Positions 39,601 to 40,897 of a DNA stretch of 64,000 nt are shown piece by piece. Position 1 is the stretch's first letter. Each line of letters starts with the position of its first letter. Position numbers and translations under genes: made by a program. Source of the DNA: Verrucomicrobiaceae bacterium (lineage in GTDB: Bacteria; Verrucomicrobiota; Verrucomicrobiia; Verrucomicrobiales; Verrucomicrobiaceae). The notes below the pieces were generated by a model, which had not been told where the DNA came from, ran no database searches, and saw only the letters and a program-made list of their open reading frames with translations. Where the stretch lies: contig CANGYJ010000013.1 in NCBI GenBank assembly GCA_947458455.1, forward strand, positions 53,518-117,517, given 5' to 3'.

Positions 39601-40845
39601 CTTGTGAAGGATGAGATTGAGAATCCAGAGCGCAACGGCATCTACATCATCACCCGCTTCAATGCCGATGGCACCATGAACCTCGCCCGCACTGCGGATT
39701 TCAGCTCCACTACCAATATGACCTACGGCTCCCAGGTCACTGTTACCGCAGGTTCCTCTGCTGGTGCGACCTTCTTTAACGCCGCCCCCACTGTCACGGC
39801 TAGAAACACACCGGAAACCGGCCACAACTTCTGGCTGCGTGACACCGTCAACCCCGCCGTCACTCTCACCATTGACGGGCCGTCGGTCGGCACCATTTCG
39901 CAGCCCATTGATGTGAATGCTACCAGCACGGGAGCCATCACCATCCGCGCCACCTCTGCCGTCACCAATGGCGTCACCTTCTCTGGCCCGGTCACGCTTC
40001 AGGATGTCAAAGTTGGCGCGGCAGATGTGAAGACGCTGAATCTCGATTCGGCTGCCGCTGGCCTTGGCATGATCTTCTCGGGTCCGGTCGGCCAGTCCGT
40101 CTCGGGTGCTGCGGATGATGTGCTCGGCCTTGCCAAGAGTGGCACGGGCGGCGTCTCCCTCTCGGGAAGCAATACCTACAAAGGTGGCACCACAGTTGCC
40201 GCAGGTACACTCTTCGTTAATAACACTAACGGCTCCGGCACAGGCTCCGGTGGAATCACCGTCTCCAGCGGTGCCACGCTCGCAGGCTCCGGCATTATCG
40301 CACCTGCGGCGGGTGCGGTGACCATTAGCATCCCGACGGGGGCCAATCTCAGCGTTGGCGGCCCTGCCGATACGGTCGGCCAGTCTCTTACCCTCAATCT
40401 TCAGCAGGATAACATCCTGAACCTTGCCGGTAACCTTCGCCTCGATCTCTTCTCCAGTCTACCCGGTAGCTCCACGGCCTCGGAAGGGGATCGCCTCCTG
40501 TTTGGAAATAGTGGTGTCGCGCAGGTGAACCTCTCCGGCTCCACTTTGATGGTCAACAATGCCGGCTCCCTCACCTTCAATGCCGGTGACTCCTGGAAGA
40601 TCATCGACTGGGGCACCATCTTCCGGAACAACACTATCTTTACCGGCCTTGATCCTGTCGCCAATCAGTTCAACAACAATGTCAATCTCCCCACGCTCTC
40701 CGGCGGTCTGGCTTGGAACATCGGTGATCTCTACACCCTCGGCACCATCACCGTCGCCGTGCCTGAACCTTCCCGCTTGCTCATGCTCATGTTTGGCCTC
40801 ATCGCCCTTGGCTTCCGTCGTCGTCGCAAAAGCCTTCAGGCTTGA
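3619..40845 (+). CDS. Giant secreted autotransporter-associated beta-strand repeat protein with PEP-CTERM anchor (12,408 aa)
   Basis: One uninterrupted frame of 37.2 kb encodes roughly 1.2 MDa of Gly/Thr/Ser/Asn/Ala-rich sequence. Residues 1-31 form a signal peptide: positive start (MKILRRNR), hydrophobic stretch, and a likely cut after QPLQAA. The body holds about 35 units of the autotransporter-associated beta-strand type, such as LTKSGAGTLSLG followed by NAYTGTTTINEGVL. It also carries ~43 GIPAG modules, eight ~270-residue super-repeats, a PA14 domain (~574-680) and a PA14-like domain (~3514-3667). Residues 12381 to the end are a PEP-CTERM signal: VPEPS, a hydrophobic helix, then RRRRK. 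This predicts export, processing by an exosortase and surface or matrix attachment; no exosortase gene is in the window. I saw no cysteine on reading it. The ATG at 3619 is set by the signal peptide. Function is probably adhesive or structural, but that is inference. Confidence 0.95.
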   Translation: MKILRRNRLLLGWFMTFLMAMVQVTQPLQAATVWWAIETSTGTTPSNPVFSRTSGASTNIPSSQVQLGNNVITMASSTGLSVGQVITGSGIPAGTVTITEIISPTQIRISANGSSNITSTLSVTNPWTLTGNNFTSVAPNGTITSLGTWNNSGADVAAFGTMSGASTFSTTIGTISAASALNVAGLRFTNAGVNPITLNGSQANFSAGITEGSNTVTVASTTGLFAGQTITGVGIPEGSTITSVVPSSSLSSASVIANNNIVSLTSTAGLIVGQVISGTGIPTGTTISAIGPGNQITISNGGTQTITTNLTANPAITVSASATQTLGSAGLRAVNSLAINLQGVTPKITLGHSITNGDAVNATTDVFANISAHLTGSNGLRIETVSPGILTGTLTLGSTSAGGVLPNQLTGGITIGGKTTVLAQTSSNAAYNSILDNNSTNNPLGNNLITLEAGATLNLSGTKTINGISGRLFNLSAYTDSSRIDFSQPATGEIIPTQSFITSGSSGQSLLTVTNTAVLEAGQLITGAGIPAGAQVRIVNGTTIEVVNSLSQPLNITAANPTITVLPTQPNPTMPNAPFFNTTAPQGDGRTSIRYIDANGATQTVANYGVQYVGNVNISTAGNYTFFARPDDAARIYIDGVLILNNDGGKGAIDLSSAPIPLNAGTHEIRVDYVQGTGGGSLELAYANNNGINATNNPRTSLSGSLLTRAETLSSTTASGAITLGNAVRLTGNAALNIQNTNSPGFIMGALQIDNGTTLSSRLMTSATQEVAAGGDGFGPAIRFGGTTASPSLLGHTGTTGTVNINANTGIAFDGVVSDGGRNMTLVKSGVGRLYFSGTTQQSTLGSGTTIEMLGASPSTTGSATINATSLTGVNSANLLPGMMVTGPNILPGTFITQITNPGPTATVALSTRVTAVSSNATYNFTSSPSLVLTGGSAAGSFNPIGSAAIKLNGGNLFLDTTGATSAGLGATFVNNVDLVKSGFIRSMQNNATITLGGTRTMSGTTNSTITVSVASTAGLRVGQPVSGAGIPAGARVATIVDGTSYTLTSAATSSVTGTLTYGTIIGISPNQTLVLDAVAGGLPVGNPGATLKIASDLVGNAMTSITLRSTVLNGVTNITVEEGEELGTPTRTGNNNVTRGVVALSGNNSAFLGTLNFEPDAGLRLEGVDSLNSRTFALNRNNTLTLADDGDGTGGNQVFNFNHAITINNDNTLAVGRVGTDYLPYYAQAQNKTMQINTLSTGRNTVILANNNGYNLQVTGGTTLNGGLTLQVNNASDSNLLSGLRLSGAVTGSGSLLKSGGGTLSLENAVNTFGSISNFTGTNAGPGGSTNANTLTAESVTNLVPGQLVTGTGIAANTRIANVNVQNFAGVGATGGSTLTLAVDPAGVFAVGMPVSGNGIAAGTTIFSINNNVTNTTTGTSGTNTVTVTGGTGGAFRAGEVLAASTGITAGTYVVSVAGNVLTLSQDITAAGPTLVRRQVTLNNAVTANDPTLALSQLVLSNSFTGTPSAVTATPVINITAGVVAANSDAALGNAANQVLLNVNAATGAGLRATGTFSTSRDIVLNQDNNAIEVTQGNTLTLNSAFQHTESNRGLRKNDLGTLVLTQPQPSWNGLLIAGQGSLQINNLGAFGSSGFVSSSNTFNGPRTIIAETGAEVALNLPGTNTINETFQFVMQSGRPFSGINSQGAIRNMAGNNTIVNPVNIGDSASNQAVIAGVDNGTSLTLAGGARFSSGSGATYYLGANGTGVGMLAGPLANFHNTPASATFMKIGGGTWNFTDANVFKPELSATTTASSNVVTLGSTNGLSTGLVLHGNSSIPAGATITEIISDTQVRISLNATVAGTSATTFGSAVDVAGGQTFAATTVNGSTDLTVSSTTGLVAGMEISGTGIPAGAVITQVLSGNSLRISAAATAGGGGTATIATSPVAAVSSTVNSNVVDVLNHTGFATGMTMMNNPNIPKGTTITALITPSAANGNKFQLQLSAPATVTAANVGTTFARPSVSSLQVAQGTLVLSGAGSLGGAGSILLNPGTTLRLDNTGTNVNDRLSRYALSSAGANVELTGNASASTTEVLGGTSFLRGDTTITLTPSGTQGLKWVLGNTAAVSRTAGGTVLFRGGNLGDDEGPGVAAVSGSLAGTGLAFTGQAGITGTTNKSIIPWAIVDDSAAGSGASFATADSLAGITTTGANLLRALSPGEYVENTLANQANVYLNASTQNVTANTSINSLTLQNNGGVNIPFPFALNIESGGVLAQAGNLGIQGGLLTTTTGRELIVHSVGNTTLSSVITGVSGGLTKSGAGTLSLGALNAYTGTTTINEGVLKLAANTTNSIYFNNLMVISGGGTLDLNGGVLFVNGVGTDIQTSAPNMGAAIINSGAGQATLVSGTAGVNWGGVISGNIAVARASTWNVNDKQIYSGATFVQGGATTLQMDGELANTSAVTISRGTLVFQNAVTYGSDNANRLNDAAAISLQGGRLAFQGRWGMNSTETVGAITLGAGQSLIDVLNAGIGVASAQLTATSLTQAPGSRATLNMRGFNGQMGSTGRFLVTAPLTLSNHLIANAAGQAGWAVVGREWASYSTGTGIGQLDAVGYAGYALNPSNTINAGGATDNLRVTMAAINGTGTAGTTLLTVGSTAGMQLGDPIEGLGFAAGTTIQQVSNGTQIVLSQAMTLNDPVITARQSLSSGRTLNTLNLSTSRGSIVDLGGNTLTLAGGGIIASQTADNSGNVTVLSSPEVPKVAAVAATPTTPAVAAVWAITLDRVPAGFDVVTDSSGNFVRGVGLFGRTVTKLTTLEDGTVEAILNGQPDTTFTTPRTVGFTRLDPSGLIVRNGNITSGTLNQPSDLYVHAISSAAADIGQRVFRLDANVVNNGTGAVSLVLGGDESGGNQFDSLDVTGRLIYGRAAKVAGNNTHTGGTFVNGGSWEFANPNADGISIFSIPGDLTITGGANNLDNGTGFGGSVRWAMGMGNQMKHTGVLTLNTGAFLDLNDTNQTLARININNTGGSAPIFEFGAGKMTLNGNINATSSNASAVSIIRSGNIVKPSGTTANSPVISVDDTSQLLVGAVVSGSGIPGGATITSILPGNRVVLSLNATATNAAASLTYAQVGRLDLNGATRIFDVSAVMTNGVNVAPLQPTLEISAPIVGTGAGIIKNGDGLLQLGGQSLFDGGVTVNGGGLVIGASSNNSATAAGPGVAIVTGPIGKGTLTLANNSVLVSTNATNTLANNVVANGNLRFDGLNGLTLNGTASLAASPTITVVHPSMTATFGGQIVGSHAIEKNGLGTLAFSSAFLPDGTLSNNTISGGVNVNEGTLRLVGPAGAATVTPLGTANIVLQGGVLDLRSNGASSEGTVVFGNNVTVLGSNSAAFINVDRVSANTFNTIQMGTLSMATGQTLNVTSSNGYNLSFSGGSYVNGTGDTIFFNPAANSALTLGGGFSDTLKFQNTGLGSLILSGNNTNTVSRVIGINDRLGVAPQVNTITTPFGIGTTVTLENGVNFPITPLGGMPEQSTSGYTPGGLTVKYSSGGASNLNSVLGSGMAPVAVLTGQVPGDLGLNNRPAIVTNVAGTQAVYSGLLKIDNAGAYNFQIAAGDQAQLVIDGIPVAGFGVDVTASPSTNSAAVLRVDGTGSITLAAGYHSIVFKTNNLTQGGGSQLLYGGPDTSGNGLPIGLNGVTAPSSNLQSIPGSALYWRTANPTSGNGYNNAAQINNTFIVPAAARVTLDGRGADVNSSIASLNLGSNAVLTVNNQLGTGWIGVTGTTTVGSNVTVNTNSAVFSLLGGVSGNGLTKTGNGTLVLGGSSGTFTGDLTAARGFIQVTAPNALPTGTTTITKATAAPVSLAGTTENTGSNRRIVTVADTSTLKVGAAVSGTGIPAGTVITAINDDITFTISANATAAGTNTLTFDQVNLRLTGSTANDSHNVNIANTGGLEPGMYITGANIPAGTYITAVSPTSITLSQRTPNANAETNASLTVNNPDTYAALDLSGTADVVGNLVLNGVSPVLRNSVIPATLFNSSRTMAEFEGNLTIGQLGAAIGGFGDITLSGPVSDSGNSIAKVGPSSLVLGANNTGLTGSIAVTGGILRLANAGSLGDTGTRTLANAATTDANARATVESTTGLFVGQPISGTNIPPNATITAINSPTSITISANATGTGSGLALSADSRVVISSGATLDMAGITTGAGGKTIFLNGTGMSSATGLIGANLGAALTNSSSGSASVGNDVVLQSASSIGGSNGNLTLNGVVSGTTGLTKVGNNTVTLTAANTNTGGVSVNAGSLIASGGAGRLGGSGGGTNTVNIGAVLTLDNLVANGSVNLNNRLNTRPLAINGGTVNLLGNATSTTSEALSSGSLTFGAGANTLNLTPGSATVAAQILLSNTGNTVVRGGAGTAVISGPGIGGAFGTGNTTTVNFATTAPTPIGETAASGTNRAILPWLLLTNTTTNTTTFAAFSAAGATNAGLVQLSSTDMAVANTLTASANLLLTNNGNTAVTGVNSYNSITFDGTGALTVGAGRTFMLNSGGILARSGTYSITGGGVFGAANTFNRELIFQTLSGATVNLGTAAGPSPRVYTVSGLTKAGPGMLSLNTGTTYLGNTTINGGTLRLGESGQTLNRAFFTAFTTAPGVGGLGSTPSGQLLTINPGGVLDLNGSTQTFANLVSDGTLSGGGGSIVNSSATAANLRIGTNAARTWAGNISGTGVINLVKDGGSTMSIVSSNTMTGSLTLQGGTLSLIDSGAFGSVSAVNINRAGLSLNDTGLDALTNRLNPTAPLALNSGAIEFRARQGTNGVATLGAVNLLGGSSTITAIPTNGTATLKFTSINRALGSTVTFAGSVVTTTGVVGVAAGSASVGANGNIFFNTPPTLVNGMMGGWAVGIGIDPAAGGGASAEFATYESASGVRLSGNYLTTFANGTGITSGTGLADTNIKIGTVAQAAANVTLGQGGATVNSLTLSTSSNLLFTLADDLLTVKSGGILAGLDNTTRTIGNLTAAAGRLTTGSGQQEMFLHVGQGNLTVNSAIIDNLAPVNVVMSGLSQVNYQNSNAPSITLAGANTYTGSTYVNGVAVNLATVGANSIRGNLIISGGTNGIDSLPISNSTVNISAAFDPSISILQADQIRDTASVTINGGARLQLNRFNETIGSLIFNNDAGSNGNTAPAVDSGGGILKVVGAITANDHANANSIPVLNGFLDLSNGENFDIAANSVIPGQIGLAVNAAMIGNGTVTKTGTGVLGIGGASTNYSGQINVNQGGLAISANTAFLGASRVNLAASTFLDARGISGGTLNSPVIGSLIGEGMVQNTSLNTGGTIRVGYDNTNASYGGVFHSLFPVGRLSIDKIGTGTWTLNGDSSTAAGFGTSGTFSVSQGTALLNNATARLNFTAYTLNQGGTLTLDNSASLLGSRLGANTFTDIANTSGNRTMTVSGGNLRLVGGSANVAEQITTLTFSNGAGFITLVPGTGGSTTFNITGAVAAIGANGGTAVLRGAGLGGTAGPNVVNIVAGTPTLVGGIRPDILGDLSPTGFGTGFVTHTATTGFRLLTTAEQKTPIANTYLGTAAPVVLSNPAADNIVATDNVRLNQGKDLHANTSLNSLALDSGGGLTVSGGLASSASPSGTLFGSNGQVVALTVTSGGLLGLAGNSGIRGGQITSAASALILQGVADTSIGAYIAGTGGLVKAGLGTVTLTKTSLNTGATNVNNGRLVLTAAANSLLIDTTLNGVISRDVRLNGGTLDVNGGGVLAGLLSSASNIPGTGGTLTSTAPAIYINNSAASTAVTTFSGGISGALSYFKTGSNASGVSLFTAPLTTTGSFNVLAGGVTLRDNAAITSASALNIRGATLTIENQGLASSQNRIGDTVPVNLSSGSIVINGRQTFDAETLGTVNLALGVSSLSFNQVGSTTTGGYTLTISDLMRNATSGGVVNLIAGAGQTLGGPADDPNVGANPRVFLNNLNGTAFNADRISYKLNPNTASETTVRSIIGGWAVVTNSGSGNTSGVAFATYQDDQGIGRLGAGAGFGGYTATDLSVANLAPTVDVNDASSRTMTRINTTTTDATRVVNSIRMANANDSQTITLGTGGRSVALNIASGGLLTDTTQAVTINSGEIASSLSSGASHLYSWVIGGTTTLNTPIVGNTGLVKSGAGALTLSPSARVSSVLGTFAQTISTSTGSSTLSVSNTGGTLFYVGMPVSGSGIPVGTTINAISGNTLTLSSAVTATGTNVAVTFGTSSTVRAGTQGMIVGMPISGTDVPAGATVAAILGPNHYQLSSPATANSTQTLTYSSISSAPVSGTVGTISRSLNTTAGGNTIAVADGAEFYVGMPVSGAGIAANTTVTAINGNTLTLSSAATASDTNVPLTFGTSNTVRLPTVPGSVSLAAGMAVSGAGLPQGTSITQVVGPNHFIISGSLPATSTLPLTFATLRNAYTGTTVLNQGTLNLSGDGASVLVPGDLIVSGGTLNELGSGGQIAANSNLMVNNGGVVNLFTGAKTLNSLSLNAGGISEPTVNFNALSRVGVTVPNSGNTITVSSVSGLAVGHTVSGTNIPAGSTITAINPTTRVITISSSLTGNSAANNQTVTFGSNISTQTVLSVPNSGNSIIAPALTNLYVGQQVVGGNIPVGTTITAINTTTRELTLSQNLTGAGALTNQAVNFIGPNLYGASTITLTGASPISAASDNVAVFPVLAGDTLQLSHGAPVITTTGVSPISLAITSTITSAGGPITKTGNGGLMLGGQSTFNTGFNLNQGTVILSAPTTGAIASGPFGTGSLTINGGTLMAAAPASIASTSTATSSIVTVATGTGMLVAGMAVTGTGIPANTTIRAILSPTTLLLSQPPTAAATTLTYTPAAVVIANPVALNGDLTFGGTTSGNNMTLSGTMTLSGAQRILSVTSPQVTATVSGQITGASSGLTKAGDGILVLSNAANNYGGATNITGGLLQVGSAGAIPSGTALTVGPGAAFNMNGQNVTVASLAGSSTTAGGIVTNSGAAANFTINGTTSTTFAGLVAGAINLVKSGTSILTLPNINAYTGTTTINGGALEVSTLRVGNLADGLGFSNSAAASRIIISNNGILRYTGAATTSDKLFTIGASAAVIESSGTGALVLNGAGSIAFDAANLNRGLTLGGNSASGITNIFAPVLADNGASNPSTLTKAGTGTWAISGNMAAGYTGATSVQQGTLILRRMDPSNTTATGALNNTAITVSGGATLAVQLAAAGNSYNAGQTGTGSTGATLTLQPGSTFSMIGDQTIGTFNLRQGDAATTGLTVNSNSSNITRLAFELGGAANGTDQINVSRGVTFAGSPTRIVINPLTALVSPSSTTTTITSGTRDLINVTGTVGSPAITNAGNLQLASNVVILNTGVAYNLALDISDPKKVRLNVSAATINEHFWSGAGGSTWNSAGNWRTAITGGAVSSAIPDAVDNVYFTINGGGANLNTTLGQAMSIGSLNFNAQAASPVSIGGTNVLTINGAVNALGSPAAHAISAPVALGAQNITWTVDGSSAPLTVSGVIGDNSNLFGLTKAGAGQLVLTGANTYTGATSITGGVLNVNSLVNGGLASSVGASSASASSLLLNGGGILRYTGTSAASTNRLFSLGATGGRIESSGIGSNTLSFTGAGSIAQPDVAPRPASRTASSPNVTNIDTTSLTVGMSVRGEGIPAGAVIASIESATSLTLSLSAATTVTGSTELLTFSTPRTLTLAGSNPGANSFAPVLEGAFSLVKAGSGNWNIAGSNTYVGSTIIQEGSLTVLSLNNASGSSASSSLGAPVNAAASVISLGSGTLTGGLIYQGAGEASNRVFDLAGTTGGGFIRSSGTGALVLGGSLGVSGSGAKTLELGGSNTDANLFSGALRDNSSPLSLLKTGTGLWNVDASVSGTGTALLGNTTIAMSSTTEIAVGQVVSGSGLLAGTRVTAINPGVSITVSSPVTADFTDDQLVFTGSTFTGSIAIQEGTLAASSLNRVSAGASSSSLGAPTSVSTGTIALGQGSTTGILRYTGTGESTDRVFDLIGTTGGGSVEASGTGVLVLEGNVTATGIGAKTLTLGGSSTAANRLSGIISNAPISLVKAGEGSWITSGLNQYTGTTTVNAGVLQVGQSGAGRTGTGATTVNGGVLAGSGTIEGTANVTNHTIGALGAVMPGDNAGAAIGTLTFNGNLLVSNGASMTFGIASRTLNDGNILGQLASGSYEGDGGYSTLSSTLNLWNNSAVPGGAHDLLNINGTLTLGSALITIMDNGYFSGAQFGDILDLGDWTGFDSVGSSFAVGTNYRTGGTGGGNLLLPTLPGNLVYDVSQFATSGVLVIITAPQGIPVRISSYIANGSGSWDQATNWRAQTSPATPNSAASFAALTSNISSISNIALDGDKLVGKMVIGDANNTHNFNIVAGASGSLQMNNGNFGRALISKTQSNSNTVGVDVINAPVQLQSGLNINVNSGGAAARLDISGPISETGASRELTIMGAGRVTFSGTSANTYTGDTRVYSRGFGDAGNPQLVLAKAPSMFGGLAGGTNLQLSTSTGSQTATISGDVTALLAAGMPLSGNSNLNAVTTITSVSYNELNNTTSIGLSTAATATGGNVSTNYGSFVTSLVSQNFTANTTNNSAAVDLTGGGTTQGFFVGMPVSGPGIPAGATVASVTNSTRFNISSNATATGTGVTVAAMPPTTNSGSNTLFTNTTSGLYVGMPLSGPGIPSGATVASILTSTVFTLSAPLTSGGVRQASFGATVANGAITSSNLFIGNVSLGGLGSTVVHLGGSEQIANNTVLRFDGGNGLAATGNGGNNPYFKLMGFDETVGGLSDFTASGVIENSEGEAISRTGTLTLQTTAGKEDSFNGFLRNRANNDGTGLLNLVVTGTGTQSLSLGNINYFGSTTITSGARLNLRTTNNFNSFVRNDGVLGLQTVNDTLNFNKIVTGSGSVIRDGGSGTLNVGTPNQQVLFRRGNAVVTVGTTEGLVLGTPVSGAGILNNTFISEIISPTQYKISQAPVNQDSLLGSQVTLSYLGRLNKTGSATVKDSQTVNISSTSGLAAGMAVSGSGIPAGSVILSVINATQFTISAPSDLNTTGQTLNFGNLNTYGGGFSFLDGGAANFNTPVNIGGAGVFIKGLENLTTVNWNQAVTVTGGGVRLKGTGDNILNGAVLNINAATSINGVLEVLGGDVRLRGTNGLIYGAGLTQIRIGGHGSTLGGNTAPALNIINTAVLADDNIALDSTGNRPDRVPNAAPIVFDGGRLTFVGTGVSTHASTITFNETLGALNFASGSNLILTTTTNASSVAGSSKLTFSGFSGRSAGATVVFDSVVSNEDSGARTAITGLTNTNNFIGGWAISSTIQGSQAYEWAFVDGGGLVQPFGSGQYTTETAATWNNTNKHVKMSANQTVTTNADVASLNMQNGGSTLTLNGGTRLAVHSGGILASRGTQTISGNGFLTAGSGGGYELMVHLPTNQMNINSQIRNNGSNAVSLTKAGRGTLVLNPQSSRTGAFGTGSDTLNITSGGNADIFVGSTVSGTGIPANTLVKAISGNTITLSQKTTQNTGGTGLTFGVANTFTGAMTVNEGILEISREESLGANPAAFVANQLVLNAGRLRANSTFVMDDANRGITVGVGDAQISVANSRLLVLAGGSGAPLGTSYIDGSRGRFIFQADSNNEGALEIRGNNDLSGGLETAGSRIGRTASISSSFDAGTRTIRISPALASSLNVGESVASSTTAFGIPAGSVITSIDVANGLVTIDKDITNDGASINLEYGGFNVMRLTGDNTIGFVRILGSEIDLRGTNTLTEDVQVNSGFLKLGHAGAGTNTFSSANGSLSINAGEIVLDSPTALLSANPDGYRLNLNGGILNLNGNDTRVSSLTGSGAVTSDAVGIAKISVTSNDSFSFSGTFRNSFVSSGTVSLEKNGSGVLSLTDTLSTYSGPTIINGGVLNAASIGFSTFPSSIGAATSAASNLVLNGGALRYNNTSAFTTDRSFTLGVGENAGALIADGSRLGAVSRWGTTTSPLIGFSGSGSRTLMLGGNNRGNNEFNLSLGDGLGGATSLTKTGNGTWVVGSYAGKESGIIYSSKTTAGNVTVTMTNTNGITVGQQVFGAGIPSGATVVSIVPGVSVNLSVPATSAGSPALRFGKGVTSGSTVVSVLDTTGVRVGQQVVGTGIPVGATVVSINPGVSVTLSTAATVTGDPVLRFSGNSYTGETLVLAGMLAATVDGAFGEFGGAGVVVGGGTNGATTLGNQNATVDLRNVQYTTVEQMTLAGGTLATTTGNSLWSGNVNILANSNILVGENATLTLNRTLTGGGSITQLGDGVLILSGSVDANSRNAAPAGLNPNYTVQAGTLRLDYSTNGSSKLADVGSLTLGGSRLGGALELTGGNHIEIVSATTIGQGSNRVSRLSGTSILQMNAISVVAGSSVDFSANDIASTDTNNTNGILGGWATVGGNDWAAKSTFTEALVDSTISTGADKMIRGFTGYLNSSAANDWLSPTTANNGANISIMGPSTQNGRTPNTLRFNTPNNTLNKRDMTVTLTGTNTLQAGGILVGSGMGGDSAVIDGQGRLTGGAGSNAELRIYQNNLAAPMEISAAIANLAPASLAASTGSGSNTISGVNVAGLAAGLTVNGTGIPANATISRIDITDAVNQIGNIVLNGNATATGATTLNFTPVANGLVKNGAGNLILSGSNTYSGVTSLNAGTLTINQLSVSGWPSTAVSAIRVNPVRTVQLVETAGLTFGQVVSGTGLPPVSTTAANTIAGQFSITVSSTVGLSTGLPVVGAGIPPGTTIQSIVGNTINLNNQATATANGQNLQFGGALISSINSDEQITLTNGSTLSATLGLNYSAVTALTGSIGIRTTNNSQVITLDAGGLTTAGITRGQSISGPNIPVGAVVETILDANRFTISLNATGTGTNATTFAAATIFTGTLASTTTSAARVSLPSTAGLTLGQTISGTGIPAGATIVRIVDGHNVDISAPVTSAGQNNLTYGVSGDIRTASTTNGSNAVTFASAVTDLQVGQSITGNGIPAGAIITSVISPTQVTISSAATATASSSLILSYPLQAVSRSGTTTSGSSTVTLSTPVGAISVGHKVSGPGIPEGATVVAVISPTEITISSPAFATGAAAALSFAGAASSVGASLNVAGNLVLNGGVLQYNGTSAVSDRGITVASNGILDVGNAHTHLVMAGNIITPAAEDSYSIVKFGAGLLELRGTANQGLISGGGYGLEDLVVNDGTLRLKATVSDQFLRNDTGSLTMNGGAFELFGSADRSTTQNFVSAFTAGAGASIIRVANTGNVDTRLNLQDSTSPTKVNFQKGSSLLFVEDHNGTGNAIISLAGQFGTDVQVVLPRATYRTGIDVQNPGVNYFAFVDGNGYDVIASDNISIGGANAHTIRGNLADWETFMNVMDGALSSTAFYGVTNSNASVNTIRFYNSDFSRAARFTSGNTEVTNIDTTNLVVGQVVRANENILPFGTTFTIISIDTANNKIVLSAPAQATSTTDRLLIPDLHKSTITISDTLNVVGGAILQTTHAGNHVNSITGGVLTSGLNNSDGASADLIIHNWNPQLPLTISSTIGNNPTSGRKINLVHTGDGTTALAGANTYTGETFLQGGVLRLDSLLALPSDNITYLDGGVIGLNYSGTFNRGLSDPAVLTPATAGRVRWTSSGGFAAYGAERTVSINGDNTTPLVWGSGGFVPDNDSLILGAQDSDNRLVFANAIDLGRKDRMVQVVSGRSGTIAEARLSGVITSDGGSLIKVGTGTLEITNDNANHNGGIVLAEGTLANASGLASAQRAFGTGTVSIGTTTDTRSVGAHLTLDLRPTQSINMANNIIVGSANHSGLSMVQLENNTRVTALSGSITLNRPTGRNFLVQTGGTTTNVALSGAISGTGGFTVNGGGTVTLSGTVPNTYGTLATAPTAAFDGSTVVRAGTLRVTSSGALSGGAIELGDATTALASVARATSGASVLGTDRDTVSFSADNRESLGGAFVSNANGLFDASGGFLTFPNAFGAFYNVSTTIDGLSFAPGSEGTRILVKDEIENPERNGIYIITRFNADGTMNLARTADFSSTTNMTYGSQVTVTAGSSAGATFFNAAPTVTARNTPETGHNFWLRDTVNPAVTLTIDGPSVGTISQPIDVNATSTGAITIRATSAVTNGVTFSGPVTLQDVKVGAADVKTLNLDSAAAGLGMIFSGPVGQSVSGAADDVLGLAKSGTGGVSLSGSNTYKGGTTVAAGTLFVNNTNGSGTGSGGITVSSGATLAGSGIIAPAAGAVTISIPTGANLSVGGPADTVGQSLTLNLQQDNILNLAGNLRLDLFSSLPGSSTASEGDRLLFGNSGVAQVNLSGSTLMVNNAGSLTFNAGDSWKIIDWGTIFRNNTIFTGLDPVANQFNNNVNLPTLSGGLAWNIGDLYTLGTITVAVPEPSRLLMLMFGLIALGFRRRRKSLQA
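5340..5665 (+). other. PA14 domain encoded within the giant protein
   Basis: Residues ~574-680 have the features of PA14: a strand pair GVQYVGNVNI, then AGNYTFFARPDDAARIYIDG (the R/DD..R.YIDG core), and the closing AGTHEIRVDYVQGTGGGSLEL. PA14 domains commonly bind carbohydrate, which would suit a surface protein of a polysaccharide user. Confidence 0.8.
9367..9377 (+). repeat. Run of 11 guanines in the giant gene's coding sequence
   Basis: Eleven consecutive G at 9367-9377 encode Gly1917-Gly1920 (GGG GGG GGG GGC) at the end of a GIPAG module. Runs this long are prone to slippage; loss or gain of one base would truncate the protein after about 1,920 residues. Shorter G runs occur at 14955-14962 (8) and 12844-12850 (7). 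Confidence 0.9.
14160..14620 (+). other. Second, diverged PA14-like domain in the giant protein
   Basis: Residues ~3514-3667 repeat the PA14 layout: GLLKIDNAGAYNFQIAAGDQ, AQLVIDGIPV, then LAAGYHSIVFKTNN and a GGGSQLLY strand. The sequence is much diverged from the first PA14 domain, and the Asp pair before the VIDG strand is reduced to a single Asp. Confidence 0.65.
25740..28640 (+). other. Two internal end/start-like junctions in the giant protein
   Basis: Near 25.74 kb a linker (DISDPKKVRLNVSAATINEH) leads into FWSGAGGSTWNSAGNW, the type of segment that normally opens a mature repeat protein of this class. Near 27.9-28.5 kb there is a PGDN..GTLTFNGNL segment, a GDILDLGDWTGF stretch and NLLLPTLPGNLVYDVSQF. 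This closely parallels the real C-terminus (IIDWGTIF, NLPTLSGGLAWNIGDLY), but ITAPQ stands where the PEP motif would be. GSGSWDQATNWR then begins a new N-terminal-like block. The arrangement suggests fusion of three ancestral proteins. Confidence 0.55.
40759..40845 (+). other. PEP-CTERM sorting signal of the giant protein
   Basis: Residues 12381 to 12408 comprise VPEPS, a hydrophobic segment (LLMLMFGLIALGF) and the basic cluster RRRRK. This is the standard tripartite PEP-CTERM signal recognised by exosortase in Gram-negative bacteria. Confidence 0.92.
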
Positions 40846-40897
40846 GTGTGTGACGCCAGCTTGACAGCTTCCATGCTCTCGCCGCATTTGGCGGTAC

